Positions 34,082-44,439 are shown, counted from the first letter of the stretch. The stretch is DNA of 64,000 bases from Paenibacillus tuaregi (GCF_900086655.1 NZ_LT575476.1:3197869-3261868); one strand, 5' to 3'. Notes: generated by a model from the letters alone, not told the origin. Made by a program: numbers and translations.

Positions 34082-34939
34082 ATGTATTTGCTACTGGCTC
34101 TTTTGCCGGCCGTGTGCTGGGGAAGTATTGTTTTTTTCAATTCCAAACTCGGGGGAGACGCTTACAGCCAGGTTCTGGGAACCGGCTTCGGAGCACTGAT
34201 CTTCTCTGTCCTTCTTTATGTATTTAAGAGTCCTCCCATGTCCCCCTTAACCTGGACTGTAGGCATAGTTTCCGGCCTGTTCTGGTCGGTAGGTCAGAGC
34301 AACCAGCTCCGTGCCGTTCAGTATCTGGGCGTCTCACGGACGGTTCCTCTGTCAACGGGAATGCAGCTGGTAGCCACTGCTTTAATTGGAGTTCTGGTAT
34401 TCCATGAATGGAGCTCCATGTTCACCATTATATTGGGCTCTGCCGCAATTATCTGTATTATTGCCGGTGCGGTATTCACCGTTGTTCGTGATAAGGATAA
34501 TCCGGGCAACGACAAGAAAGCCGCAATGGGCCATGGTACCGGAATACTGCTGTTATCCACGCTGGGCTATCTGGTCTACGTGAGCCTCATTCGTTGGTAC
34601 GATATCAACGGCTGGTCAGCCGTTCTCCCTCAAGGGATCGGAATTACAGCAGGAACCCTGCTCTTAACTTACAGGCATCGCCCGTTTAATAAGTATATGG
34701 TGCGGAATATCATTACGGGACTATGGTGGGGAATCGGTAATTTAGGCTTGCTGCTGTCGCTCCCCCATATTGGACAAGCAACAAGCTTCTCCCTGTCACA
34801 GACCGGTATCATCATCTCAACACTTGGAGGGATCTTCTTCTTGGGGGAGAAGAAATCCAGGCGGCAGATGGTATTTGTAATTGTAGGTTGCTGCCTGATT
34901 ATCGCAGGCGGGGTTATGATGGGCTTCACCAAACGTTAA
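34082..34939 (+). CDS. glcU: GlcU family glucose/sugar uptake protein
   Basis: A 285-residue membrane protein with ten helices of the GRP/GlcU (DMT superfamily) type, starting MYLLLALLPAVCWGS and with the conserved LSTGMQLVATALIGV. GlcU of Bacillus imports glucose by proton symport. The gene is directly followed (20 bp) by a glucose dehydrogenase gene, as in the glcU-gdh operon of B. subtilis, where both are expressed in the forespore under sigma-G. That regulation is not shown here. AGAAAGGAAA precedes the ATG. Confidence 0.85.
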   Translation: MYLLLALLPAVCWGSIVFFNSKLGGDAYSQVLGTGFGALIFSVLLYVFKSPPMSPLTWTVGIVSGLFWSVGQSNQLRAVQYLGVSRTVPLSTGMQLVATALIGVLVFHEWSSMFTIILGSAAIICIIAGAVFTVVRDKDNPGNDKKAAMGHGTGILLLSTLGYLVYVSLIRWYDINGWSAVLPQGIGITAGTLLLTYRHRPFNKYMVRNIITGLWWGIGNLGLLLSLPHIGQATSFSLSQTGIIISTLGGIFFLGEKKSRRQMVFVIVGCCLIIAGGVMMGFTKR

Positions 34940-34956
34940 CCGAAGGAGATGCATAA

Positions 34957-35745
<789 letters not shown>

Positions 35746-35851
35746 ACCGGGAAGATCACGGATGTCCCAGTTGGAATTCCTATTGAAACGTGTAGGCTAT
35801 CGGCAATCCGGGATTTGTACTGACTTGTGATAAATGCTGAAATGTACAAAA

Positions 35852-35898
35852 AAGGGTAACCCGGTCATCAGAAGATGACTCGGATTACCCTTATTTTG
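35852..35898. terminator. bidirectional terminator
   Basis: AAGGGTAA..CCGGTCATC and GATGACTCGG..TTACCCTT form a long stem (35852-35892) around AGAA, with A- and T-rich flanks. It lies between the convergent gdh and EamA genes. Confidence 0.8.
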
Positions 35899-35907
35899 TA
35901 ATCGTAT

Positions 35908-36810
35908 TTACTCCGCTGAACGAAGCCGGTTTCCCAGGCTGCCTGGCTTCCGGCTGGCAATGAACACTCCGGCCAGAATCAGCACGAGCCCTGCGATCAG
36001 GTTCCAGCCGATCGGTTCATGAAGCAGCGTGTAGCCCCAAATCATTGCCGTGGCGGGAACCAGATAGGTGACCGATGTTGCAAATTCTGGACTGCCCCGG
36101 AGCACCATATAGTTGAACAGAATGTAGGCTACACCTGATCCGAAAACGCCTAGTCCCAATAGACCGAACAGGTTCGCGGGCTCAGCGACCCTGGCCAGGT
36201 TCACCCCTTCGAATGAAAAGGCCAGAATGCCGCTGCCTGTCATAGCGCCAAGAAGTGTACCAAACGTGAGCTGGTACATACTTAGTCCGCCAAGATAGCG
36301 CTTGGACAGCTGTGTGCCAACTGCATAACACAGGGTTGCGGCAATCATGGTGGCGAACCCGAGAGGGTCTACGCTGATGAATGATCCGGGACGGATACCC
36401 AGCAGGATGATCAATCCAACGAGTGCTACCCCCATGCCCACCCATTGAATACGCCGGAAGACAGCCCCGAAGAACAAGAGCCCGACCAACATCGTCCAGA
36501 TTGGAGTTGTTGCATTAAGGACCGATGCCATACTGCTCGCCAGTCTGGTCTCACTGAAGCCAATGAGGGTCCATGGGACGGCCATATTGACCATCGCCAC
36601 CGCAAAGGTGGGCAGCCATCTGATATCGCGTAAACCGAAAGGCTTCCGCATGATCAGCATCACGGCTGTAATGAGCAAGAACCCGAAGGAGGATCGAAGA
36701 AAAGCGATTCCCCAAGGGCCGAAGTCATTCAGCAGATTTTTAATGAAGAAGAACGAACCTCCCCAAATCAGGCTTAACAGGATAAGCGCAAAATATAAAG
36801 ATTTTGCCAA
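35908..36810 (-). CDS. EamA family (DMT) transporter
   Basis: About 300 residues with ten helices in two EamA repeats (SLIWGGSFFFIKNLL at the front). Members export amino acids, metabolites or drugs; the substrate is unknown. I place the start at TTG 36810 (then AKSLYFALILL), because AGAAGG lies eight bases before it. The ATG at 36834 has no ribosome binding site and would add a basic octapeptide. The gene stands alone, ending at the bidirectional terminator. Confidence 0.85.
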   Translation of the reverse strand: MAKSLYFALILLSLIWGGSFFFIKNLLNDFGPWGIAFLRSSFGFLLITAVMLIMRKPFGLRDIRWLPTFAVAMVNMAVPWTLIGFSETRLASSMASVLNATTPIWTMLVGLLFFGAVFRRIQWVGMGVALVGLIILLGIRPGSFISVDPLGFATMIAATLCYAVGTQLSKRYLGGLSMYQLTFGTLLGAMTGSGILAFSFEGVNLARVAEPANLFGLLGLGVFGSGVAYILFNYMVLRGSPEFATSVTYLVPATAMIWGYTLLHEPIGWNLIAGLVLILAGVFIASRKPGSLGNRLRSAE

Positions 36811-36948
36811 AAGAACAACCTTCTTTCTGAACATTCATGTTGAAGACATTGGAGCGGACATCCCTTTATGTTACTTGTTCTTCCGGTCGCTGTACAGTTA
36901 CCTGAGGCTGAATCCCTCTGCTTACAGTAGGAAGAAGTCTGACGATGC

Positions 36949-38607
36949 TTAGGCCTCCACTTTGAATTTTTTGAGCTCCTCCTGAAGCTCTTCACCAATC
37001 TCTCTCATTCTTCTGACTTGTTCTCCTGCCTGCTCGAAGGAACGCTTCTGTTCGACCGTTGAGGCCGTAATTTCCTCACTGCCTGCGGCCGCTTGTTCTG
37101 TAATGGCGCTGATGTTCTGGGTCGCATCCTGTACCTGCACGGTAATCTTCTGTGAGGCATTCATCTCCTCGGCAAGAATTGTTATTCGGGCAGCGATATG
37201 CTGGACCTTAGCACTTATCTCCGCGAACGAAGCTCCGGTTAGGGAAGCAGCAGATTCCTGGTCCTTGGATAGTTCGAGACTCTGACTGACCGAATTTTTC
37301 ACCTTGTCCATCGCGGAGGAAATTCCTTGTACAGCTGCGAAAATCTGCTGCACGGCCTGGCCGGATTGCTCGGCCAGCTTCTTAACCTCGCCGGCAACCA
37401 CGGCGAAGCCTCTTCCCGCTTCACCGGCCCTAGCTGCCTCAATGGAGGCGTTAAGCGACAATAATGTTGTCTGAGCTGCAATTTCCGATACCAGGTGGGT
37501 CATCTTTGTAATTTCGGCTGTATGCTGTTCAAGATCCTGTACGGTATGCTCTACCCTTACAATAGCAGCACGATTATCCGCAACAACCTGAAGCTGCTGC
37601 TTCATGATGCTGCCTCCCTGCTCAATCACTTCAAGCGCTTCTTGACTGTCTGTAACAGAGAGCGCCGTATCAGCAAGGTTTGCTTCGAATTTGCTTTGCA
37701 TCTCATCCACAAGCGACACGGTTACGCTGAGATCTTCGGCCACTTTTTGACTGCCTATGGCCAGCTCCTCGGTTGACACGGCAACCTGGTCCACCACTTC
37801 CTGCATCACCTGGTTGTTCTGCTCCAGGTCCCTCGACATCCGGACAACCTGCCCACCAGCCCGTTCTACAGAGATCACAATAGAACGAAGGTTATCAATC
37901 ATCAGCCGGAAGGAGGCATTCAGCTCACTAAGCTCGTCCTTGCCCCGGCTCTCTGGAAGCTTAATCGTCAGATTGCCCTCAGCCATATGCCCTGCCGCTT
38001 CATTCAGCTCCCGAATCCGATTAACAAGCCGCCGGGCAGCAACTGTATTGAACAGCCCGACACCGATGAGCAGCACAATACCCCCAGCCAGGGCTAGCTG
38101 CCAGGTAAGTCTTATGCTCCGGCTTAACTGATCGGTATATGCGGCATAGTTCGCCTTCGTCTGAAGATTGAGCATATACACATCGTTCTGAATCCCTTTA
38201 ATCCGGAACGATTCCCGCTTGGAATCGGCACTGTTCTTCGTATTCATCGCCGTCTCCGCAGCCTTCTTCAGCTTCGAGAATTTATCATTAATGCGATGTA
38301 AGACCGCTTGCTCCTCTTCGGATTTCAACATGTCCGCATTCAGGGTGGCCAGCAGCTTAGCTGTCTGATTCAGCTGGTTAACCGCGTCCGACTTATTGCT
38401 CTCCGACATGGAGGTGGAATAGTTGTTAATTGCCTGTCCTGCCTGGATCATATACCCGTTCAGAGTCTCCACATTCAGCATCGCGGGAACAAGGTCCTGA
38501 TTCTGATCATTGATGCGGAGAAGTTGTACAATAATATAAGCAACTAGTGCAAGTGATGCGATAAGTGAAATCATCGCATTGCGCACCAATTTACCTTGGA
38601 GTTTCAT
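36949..38607 (-). CDS. methyl-accepting chemotaxis protein
   Basis: About 552 residues. It has a transmembrane helix (about 13-32), a helical extracellular sensor of about 140 residues (four-helix-bundle type), a second transmembrane helix (about 169-190), then a HAMP domain and a long coiled-coil signalling domain. The signalling hairpin tip reads [20 protein letters not shown], with [20 protein letters not shown] after it. Start at ATG 38607 with AAGGGGAT upstream. It begins 29 bp behind a gene for a BMP-type binding lipoprotein, which may present the ligand to this receptor. There is no C-terminal CheR-binding pentapeptide. Confidence 0.92.
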   Translation of the reverse strand: MKLQGKLVRNAMISLIASLALVAYIIVQLLRINDQNQDLVPAMLNVETLNGYMIQAGQAINNYSTSMSESNKSDAVNQLNQTAKLLATLNADMLKSEEEQAVLHRINDKFSKLKKAAETAMNTKNSADSKRESFRIKGIQNDVYMLNLQTKANYAAYTDQLSRSIRLTWQLALAGGIVLLIGVGLFNTVAARRLVNRIRELNEAAGHMAEGNLTIKLPESRGKDELSELNASFRLMIDNLRSIVISVERAGGQVVRMSRDLEQNNQVMQEVVDQVAVSTEELAIGSQKVAEDLSVTVSLVDEMQSKFEANLADTALSVTDSQEALEVIEQGGSIMKQQLQVVADNRAAIVRVEHTVQDLEQHTAEITKMTHLVSEIAAQTTLLSLNASIEAARAGEAGRGFAVVAGEVKKLAEQSGQAVQQIFAAVQGISSAMDKVKNSVSQSLELSKDQESAASLTGASFAEISAKVQHIAARITILAEEMNASQKITVQVQDATQNISAITEQAAAGSEEITASTVEQKRSFEQAGEQVRRMREIGEELQEELKKFKVEA

Positions 38608-38636
38608 ATGCTGTAAATCCCCTTCTGTGCGCAAAT

Positions 38637-39647
38637 TTAGTTGGTTTTGACGGAAATGCTGCCTTTGATCAGCTTCTGTTTTTGTTCTTCAATCGCAGCC
38701 ATCTGCCCGGGACTGAGCTGGATCGCCCTGATTTGGGCAAGGCCAACACCGCCCTCTTGGATGCCAAACACCATATCCTTTGTTTTGAAATGACCTTGAT
38801 TGTCCACGAAAGCTTTCACAGCTGTGTTCAGGGCCACATCCACGTTCTTCACCATGGACGTAACCACCGCTTTCTCCGCAACAAAAAACTGATCCGTATC
38901 CACACCAATCCCGTGAATCTTCCGCTTCTCCGCTTCCTGCAGCGCACCAACTCCGGTAAATCCGGCGGCGGCATAGATCGTGTCGACATCATGCTTATCG
39001 ATCATCTCATCCGCAAACTCTCTGCCTAGATCTGCCTTACCGAAGTCCCCGGCATAAGCTGTGGTCAAGTTAGCTTCCGGATTAACCGCCTTAATCCCCT
39101 GACGGAATCCGGCTTCAAATTTATGTATAAGCGCATTGTCTACCCCACCAAGAAAGCCGATATTTCCGGTATGTGTGGCAAGGCCGGCAACTACTCCGGC
39201 GAGGTAGCTTCCTTCTTCTTCTTTAAAGGTCATGGATGCCACGTTCGGCAGCTCCGACTTCTCGTCAACGAGAAGGAATTGGCGGTCAGGGTGCTTCTTC
39301 GCGACTTTTTCCATGCTTTCCTTCATGGCAAATCCCAGCCCGATCACAAGCTGGCTGTCTTCCTGTACGAGCTGCTCCAGTCCGGCCTCATAAGTCTTCG
39401 TATCCTGAAGCTCCCTGTAATCAAATATGATCCGTTTCTCGTCCCTGGCCTTGGCCAGTCCATTGAACCCGGCATCACTAAAGCTCTGATCCCCAAGCCC
39501 AACATCCGAGAGCATGATCCCCACTTTTGTTTTCTTTAAATCTTGTTCTGCCTGATGTGTCGGCTGCGTTGAGCATGCGTTCAGCAATACCACGGCTGAT
39601 ATTGCCGTTAGCCACCGCAACCAGACGGTCTGCACGGTTTGTTTCAT
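38637..39647 (-). CDS. BMP family substrate-binding lipoprotein (Med/PnrA-like)
   Basis: About 336 residues. A signal peptide ends in a lipobox L-N-A-C, and the rest is a basic-membrane-protein fold: [56 protein letters not shown] and [13 protein letters not shown]. Family proteins bind nucleosides (PnrA, BmpA) or, in Med of B. subtilis, act in regulation. No ABC permease or ATPase is adjacent. Instead it is followed by the chemoreceptor gene, so a sensing role is plausible. Start at ATG 39647 with AAAGGATG upstream. Intact. Confidence 0.9.
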   Translation of the reverse strand: MKQTVQTVWLRWLTAISAVVLLNACSTQPTHQAEQDLKKTKVGIMLSDVGLGDQSFSDAGFNGLAKARDEKRIIFDYRELQDTKTYEAGLEQLVQEDSQLVIGLGFAMKESMEKVAKKHPDRQFLLVDEKSELPNVASMTFKEEEGSYLAGVVAGLATHTGNIGFLGGVDNALIHKFEAGFRQGIKAVNPEANLTTAYAGDFGKADLGREFADEMIDKHDVDTIYAAAGFTGVGALQEAEKRKIHGIGVDTDQFFVAEKAVVTSMVKNVDVALNTAVKAFVDNQGHFKTKDMVFGIQEGGVGLAQIRAIQLSPGQMAAIEEQKQKLIKGSISVKTN

Positions 39648-39854
39648 TTCTCTACATCCTTTTTCAAATTTGTCGAACAAAAATATATCGGTTGAAAGAT
39701 AAATTTTATTTAGAAATATCTTATGTAATTTATTGAATAGCTCAGTATGAGGTGGAAACATTTGCGCAATGAACCGAAAGTAACAACTATGTTACAATTT
39801 CATCGAACCTGGTTCATAAACAGGCCATAATGGTCTGGATTATGGACCCTATCT
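39648..39854. other. upstream region of BMP and riboswitch units
   Basis: An AT-rich divergent region of about 200 bp. It must hold the promoters of the BMP-MCP operon (minus) and of the riboswitch-controlled gene (plus). TACAAT at 39793-39798 is a possible plus -10 box, but I could not find a convincing -35 box. Confidence 0.35.
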
Positions 39855-39972
39855 AACTAAGCCGAAGCTTGTACACCAAGCACGGGGGACCCATTTACCG
39901 GGGTGAAGCCACTATTCTTTGGCAGGGTGATTGCCTCTTTGACCCTAATCCGACAGCTAACCTCGCAGGCTA
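39855..39972 (+). ncRNA. cyclic-di-AMP riboswitch (ydaO-yuaA leader)
   Basis: The conserved blocks of the ydaO motif appear in order: AAGCCGAAGCTT near the start, then GCACGGGGGACCCA, CCGGGGTGAAGCC, and finally AATCCGACAGCTAACCTCG. The pairing arms AGCC (39860-39863) and GGCT (39968-39971) would close P1. The aptamer ends four bases before the ribosome binding site AAAAGGAGAG of a secreted CAP-domain protein. ydaO RNAs turn off cell-wall and osmolyte genes when c-di-AMP is high. No separate terminator hairpin is visible between P1 and the start codon. Confidence 0.88.
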
Positions 39973-39992
39973 TGAAAAGGAGAGATTTACGA

Positions 39993-40682
39993 ATGCATTT
40001 TAGAAAAAAACTGATCACTGGAGTACTGGCACTCAGCATGGTTGTGGGAGCTGGAGCCGCATCCGCATCCGCTGCCGCTGACACAGGCACTACCAAGAAC
40101 ACCACGTACTGGACGTTCAGCACTCAGCAGAACGCCTCCCTGCAGGCCCTGCTTCAGCAGTGGGCAAGACAGTACCAAGCAGGCACTGGCACAACAGATC
40201 AGACTAATAGTGGTTCAGCAAATAAAACTACGTCTGGCCAAGCGGGAACTGGCACATCTAATACAACAAATACAAATACATCCAGCGGACAAGCCAGCAG
40301 CGGAACTTCCCAATCTGCTTATGCCAATCAGGTCATCACACTGGTCAACCAAGAGCGTGCCAAAGCCGGAGTGAAGCCGCTTGCCGCGGATAAAGCTCTG
40401 TCTTCCATGGCCCTGGATAAAGCGAAAGACATGTATAATAAAGGCTACTTCGATCATACTTCACCTACTTATGGCTCACCGTTCGATATGATGAAGCAGT
40501 ACGGAATCCAGTATACGTATGCAGGCGAGAATATCGCAAAAGGTCAAAAAACACCTCAAGAGGTTATGAATGCCTGGATGAACAGCCCGGGCCACAAACA
40601 GAATATTCTAAGTCCTAACTATACCAAGATTGGTGTGGCTTATTATAACGGTGAGTGGGTTCAGGAATTTATCGCTAATTAA
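39993..40682 (+). CDS. secreted CAP-domain (SCP/YkwD-like) protein
   Basis: About 229 residues. A signal peptide (start MHFRKKLITGVLALSMVVGA, cleavage near A-S-A) is followed by a low-complexity Thr/Ser/Gly/Asn linker (about 72-107). The CAP domain contains ITLVNQERAKAG, YFDHTSP, AGENIAKG and W-M-N-S-P-G-H. This is the YkwD type, common in spore formers; proposed roles include cell-wall binding or hydrolysis, but activity is unproven. Start at ATG 39993, directly behind AAAAGGAGAG. The c-di-AMP riboswitch in the leader links it to cell-wall homeostasis. Confidence 0.88.
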   Translation: MHFRKKLITGVLALSMVVGAGAASASAAADTGTTKNTTYWTFSTQQNASLQALLQQWARQYQAGTGTTDQTNSGSANKTTSGQAGTGTSNTTNTNTSSGQASSGTSQSAYANQVITLVNQERAKAGVKPLAADKALSSMALDKAKDMYNKGYFDHTSPTYGSPFDMMKQYGIQYTYAGENIAKGQKTPQEVMNAWMNSPGHKQNILSPNYTKIGVAYYNGEWVQEFIAN

Positions 40683-40736
40683 TCAGCAGCAGCAGTTCCG
40701 GCTTATGACACCGCGAAGGACTTAACCGGAACGAAT

Positions 40737-40779
40737 AAAGAGACCCTTTGATGCGGAGTTCCGCATAAAGGGTCTCTTT
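40737..40779. terminator. strong bidirectional terminator
   Basis: AAAGAGACCCTTT (40737-40749) and AAGGGTCTCTTT (40768-40779), with inner arms ATGCGGA/TCCGCAT, form a long nearly perfect hairpin between the convergent CAP-protein and aspartase genes. Confidence 0.9.
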
Positions 40780-40815
40780 GCTTTAAGCTTTATATTGTCA
40801 CGACAGCATTAGTGG

Positions 40816-42252
40816 TCATTTCCTCGGCTCATCCCGGTAAAATACTTCCGCGCCCGCGATTCCTGGATGGGTCATCTCATACGGATCAAGAATCAAATTC
40901 AATTCTTCTTCGGTCAGCACGTTGTATTTGATGCACAGCGCCCGGACAGATTCTCCGGTAAGAATGGCTTCACGCGCTATCCGCGATACTACCTCATAAC
41001 CCAGATGCGGGTTCACAGCGGTGATAATGCCAACGCTTCGCTCCACATCCTCCGCCATCTTCTCCTTGTTAGCCTCAATTCCAGCAAGGCAATACTCGGT
41101 GAACACGCGGAAGGAGTTATTCATTATACTAATGGATTGGATCAAATTAAAAACCAGTACCGGCTCCATCACGTTAAGCTCAAGCTGCCCTGCAGAAGAG
41201 GCCAAACAAATCGTATGATCATTGCCGATAACCTGAAAGGCAACCTGGTTAATGACCTCGGCCATGACTGGATTTACCTTGCCTGGCATAATAGAGGAGC
41301 CCGGCTGCCTCGCAGGCAGGGAGATCTCGTTGAACCCGACGCGCGGCCCCGAAGCCATCAGACGCAGATCGTTTGCGATTTTGGACATATTCATCATGCA
41401 CACCTTAAGGGCAGCGGAGACCTCGGTGTAAGCATCCGTATTCTGTGTCGCGTCAACCAAGTGGACCGCGGTTTGAAGCGGAAATCCGCTAATGTCAGCC
41501 AAATATTCAACCACCAGCTCGATGTACTTCGGATCAGCATTAAGACCCGTGCCGACCGCCGTGGCTCCCATGTTCACCTCATACAGGTGCTGTCTTGAAT
41601 TCTCAATCCGCAGAATATCCCGCTCCAGTACCCGGTAATAAGCTTCAAATTCCTGTCCGAGACGGATAGGTACCGCATCCTGAAGATGGGTGCGCCCCAT
41701 CTTAATCACATGATCGAATTCATTGGCTTTGCTGACGAACACCTGATGCATATTGCGCATTGTCACAAGAAGCTGTTCCATCAAGGACAGCACCGCAATA
41801 TGAATCGCGGTTGGAAAAGCATCATTGGTTGACTGAGCCATGTTCACATGGGAATTGGGGCTTAGATAAGCATAATCCCCTTTCTCCCTGCCGAGCAGCT
41901 CCAGGGCCCGGTTCGCAATCACTTCGTTCGCATTCATGTTCAGGGAAGTCCCTGCGCCGCCTTGGATCGGATCGACAATGAACTGGTCGAGCCACTGTCC
42001 TTGAATAATCTCCTCCGCAGCCTGAACAATGACCTCTCCATGACCTTTATACAAGCGGCCAATCTTCATGTTGGCCAAAGCGGCTGCTTTCTTAACAATG
42101 GCCATGGCCTTAATTAACTCGTGATGAACCGCGTAGCCGGTAATCGGGAAATTCTCGACTGCACGCAGTGTTTGAATGCCATAGTAGGCATGAATTTCAA
42201 CCTCTTTACTTCCCAGAAAATCTTTCTCTGTACGAAATTTCATTTCTGACAT
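40816..42252 (-). CDS. aspA: aspartate ammonia-lyase (aspartase)
   Basis: A 478-residue member of the fumarase/aspartase superfamily. The signature loop GSSIMPGKVNPV is present, as are GAGTSLNMNANEVIANRALE and NSHVNMAQSTND, which follow aspartase rather than fumarase or argininosuccinate lyase. It converts aspartate to fumarate and ammonia. The start ATG 42252 has GGGGGAA upstream. The asparaginase gene that often precedes it in Bacillus (ansA) is not adjacent. A short hidden reading frame (42240-42380) overlaps the beginning in another frame. Confidence 0.93.
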   Translation of the reverse strand: MSEMKFRTEKDFLGSKEVEIHAYYGIQTLRAVENFPITGYAVHHELIKAMAIVKKAAALANMKIGRLYKGHGEVIVQAAEEIIQGQWLDQFIVDPIQGGAGTSLNMNANEVIANRALELLGREKGDYAYLSPNSHVNMAQSTNDAFPTAIHIAVLSLMEQLLVTMRNMHQVFVSKANEFDHVIKMGRTHLQDAVPIRLGQEFEAYYRVLERDILRIENSRQHLYEVNMGATAVGTGLNADPKYIELVVEYLADISGFPLQTAVHLVDATQNTDAYTEVSAALKVCMMNMSKIANDLRLMASGPRVGFNEISLPARQPGSSIMPGKVNPVMAEVINQVAFQVIGNDHTICLASSAGQLELNVMEPVLVFNLIQSISIMNNSFRVFTEYCLAGIEANKEKMAEDVERSVGIITAVNPHLGYEVVSRIAREAILTGESVRALCIKYNVLTEEELNLILDPYEMTHPGIAGAEVFYRDEPRK

Positions 42253-42380
42253 GGCTTATTCCCCCAGAGTGCTATTGTGGTTAATTCCTGCTTGCTTAAA
42301 TGCTCATGCATAAGTGTCCATGATTCGTCAGCGGACGACTCGCTCTTCACAATCCATTCGATATCAGCAGCTGTACACAC
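42240..42380 (-). CDS. possible small protein overlapping the aspartase start
   Basis: An open frame runs on the minus strand from 42431 to a TGA at 42240-42242, overlapping the aspartase start codon. From a GTG at 42380 it would code for 46 residues (CTAADIEWIVKSESSADESW.., ending WGNKPCQK). The composition looks protein-like, but the ribosome binding site AAAGGA is only four bases from the GTG. It may be a small gene coupled to aspA or the remnant of a longer one, since the frame stays open 17 codons further upstream without a start. Function unknown. Confidence 0.3.
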   Translation of the reverse strand: MCTAADIEWIVKSESSADESWTLMHEHLSKQELTTIALWGNKPCQK

Positions 42381-42574
42381 CTCATCCTTTATAGTATTCC
42401 AGCTTGTCTCGAAATACTTCCCGATCTCTTCTTAAGTGATGTTAAAAATTTGTGTGTGATTAGAATTTCTATAAAAAAAGTCCATACGCTATTCTTATAA
42501 CATACTTCACATAAGAAAGAAACCGCTTTCTCAAGAATCAGACTAGAGCCCTTAATCCTTGCAAGCACGAATCA

Positions 42575-43612
42575 TTAGGACAGCTGATTGGCAATATATG
42601 CGGCATCCCGTCCAACCCAGCCCATCAACGCCGAACCGCGGGAAGTCTGCCATGGAAGACCGAGGAAATAAAGTCCTGGGACCGGGCTTATCCCCTGATT
42701 ATGAAGCGGATAACCCCGATCGTCCAAAGCGCCTGGAATTTGCAGCCATGGATAGCTGAGTCGAAAGCCGGTTGCCCATATTACATTTTCGGGTTGGAGC
42801 CGGCTGTTGTCCTGGAATACGATCGTGTTTCCCGTGGCTTCTGTTGCTCTCGCCTTTGGCACAATCCTGTTCTGCTGCAGCAGTGATTTGAGTTCAGTCC
42901 CGTATATAATTTCAGGCTGGTTCTTCATCCAGCGGCCCACTCTCGTGTTCAATCCGGCCTTAATTAGACCAAGCTTGTCAAAATACCAGAATATGCTTTT
43001 GCGAAAGATGGTCAATGGCTTGAAGTAAAGCTTATCCCCATAAGAAAGATAGACCTCCCGGCTTCCCGCCAACTCCACGGCGATCTGTGCCCCCGAGTTA
43101 CCTGCCCCCACAATCAATACTTTCCCCGGCTTAAGCTGTGTCTCATTCTTATACCCGGAGGAGTGGATCTGCACAACATCAGAATCAAGACAGCTGGAGA
43201 ACGCTGGTGTATAGGGCTGCTGAAACGGCCCCGTTGCTGCTACCACATTGCGTGAATAGAAATCCCCCGAATCGGCATGTACGGTAAATCCCTCATTTTC
43301 CTTCACTATCTTCATTACCTTAATCCCGGTTCTCACTGGCAGGTTCCAGTATTCAGCATAATCCGTTAGGTAACGGGCCGCCTCATCCTTGGTTGGGCAG
43401 CCGCCAGGAGATCCCGGAAAGGTTAGGCCCGGCAGACTGCTGAATTTCCTTGGCGTGAACAAGCGCAGAGAGTCGTACCTCTCTCTCCAGCTGTCCCCAA
43501 TAGCCGGATTGGCCTCCAGAACGATAAAATTTAAGTTTTTCTGCTTTAAGTAATAGGCCAGAGCCAAGCCTGCCTGGCCACCTCCGACAATAATCACGTC
43601 AACAATTTTCAT
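42575..43612 (-). CDS. FAD-dependent monooxygenase (flavin-containing/CzcO-like)
   Basis: About 345 residues. Two dinucleotide folds are evident: VIIVGGGQAGLALAYYL at the start for FAD, and VLIVGAGNSGAQIAVELA (about 161-178) for NADPH. ENVIWATGFR is near the end. The protein resembles the small flavoprotein monooxygenases annotated as CzcO or YwrO-like; the substrate is unknown. It starts one base after the TetR stop codon (TAACATG), so the two are translated together. The ATG 43612 is preceded by AAAGGGGAGAG. Probable function: oxidation of a xenobiotic sensed by the regulator (inference). Confidence 0.85.
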   Translation of the reverse strand: MKIVDVIIVGGGQAGLALAYYLKQKNLNFIVLEANPAIGDSWRERYDSLRLFTPRKFSSLPGLTFPGSPGGCPTKDEAARYLTDYAEYWNLPVRTGIKVMKIVKENEGFTVHADSGDFYSRNVVAATGPFQQPYTPAFSSCLDSDVVQIHSSGYKNETQLKPGKVLIVGAGNSGAQIAVELAGSREVYLSYGDKLYFKPLTIFRKSIFWYFDKLGLIKAGLNTRVGRWMKNQPEIIYGTELKSLLQQNRIVPKARATEATGNTIVFQDNSRLQPENVIWATGFRLSYPWLQIPGALDDRGYPLHNQGISPVPGLYFLGLPWQTSRGSALMGWVGRDAAYIANQLS

Positions 43613-43613
43613 G

Positions 43614-44216
43614 TTACTCTCTCCCCTTTTGTAGGCCATCCGCAAAAATGCGCACCCCGGAGCCAATAAACTCCTCGTCGGTTACCAGGCTGATTGTATC
43701 TCCATAGAGGGATTTTGAAAGAAAATGCCCCAGATTCATCCAAATAAAACTCATGGCTACCGCTTCAAAATCCAGCCGCTCAATATAGCCCTTCTCGTAC
43801 ATCTGGCTTAAGTATGACTTAAGAATTTCTTTGGTCTGCTTCGGAACCCCGGCAATCCGTTCATCCAGCTCAGGGAACACCCCTGCTTCTTTTAGGCCAA
43901 TTAGAACTAGTGCGCTGTTCTCCCGCATGAACTGCTGGTAAGCAGTAGCGAACCGGGACAAGTCTTCCCGCAAATTCCATGTTATATGATGCTCGTAGAC
44001 ATCTTTCATCCCTGGATAATAAGAGAATCGTTCGATTAACGCGCTGAGCACATTCATCTTGTTCCCAAACTGGCGGAATATGGTACTTTCATTTACCCGC
44101 GCTGAATTCGCCAAGTCTTTAGTTGTTACCGCTTTAAAACCTTTGAGCCTAATCAGCTCAGCTGCTGCGTTTAATATCCGCTCACGCGGTTCTCCTTGAA
44201 TATGTTGTGTATCCAT
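43614..44216 (-). CDS. TetR family regulator of the monooxygenase operon
   Basis: About 200 residues with a TetR helix-turn-helix (LIRLKGFKAVTTKDLANSARVNESTIFRQFG) and a helical ligand domain. Start at ATG 44216 with GGAGGTCGG upstream; the frame continues further, but into the operator. It heads a two-gene operon with the flavin monooxygenase. A 34-bp perfect palindrome lies 28 bp before the start, right behind a promoter, indicating autoregulation. Ligand unknown. Confidence 0.92.
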   Translation of the reverse strand: MDTQHIQGEPRERILNAAAELIRLKGFKAVTTKDLANSARVNESTIFRQFGNKMNVLSALIERFSYYPGMKDVYEHHITWNLREDLSRFATAYQQFMRENSALVLIGLKEAGVFPELDERIAGVPKQTKEILKSYLSQMYEKGYIERLDFEAVAMSFIWMNLGHFLSKSLYGDTISLVTDEEFIGSGVRIFADGLQKGRE

Positions 44217-44243
44217 TAATACCGACCTCCATGCTGAAAAAAT

Positions 44244-44277
44244 AATCATTGCAAGCAAGTGCTTGCTTGCAATGATT
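44244..44277. promoter_or_regulatory. 34-bp perfect palindromic operator
   Basis: AATCATTGCAAGCAAG and CTTGCTTGCAATGATT are perfect 16-base arms around TG. A promoter (TTGTAA 44307-44312, 17-bp spacer, TATATT 44284-44289) reading into the TetR gene ends just before it. The nested GCAAGCA repeats suggest two dimers may bind. Confidence 0.85.
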
Positions 44278-44439
44278 GCATTAAATATACAACATCCAAC
44301 CCATTGTTACAACTAGGAAATGAGACAATATACATGATTCCATCGATTAGTGCTATAACTTTTATCATAAGGCATATACCACTTTTTTCTAAATTCCACT
44401 ATAATATTACGAAACATCACTTACAGAAAGGTTGATTGA

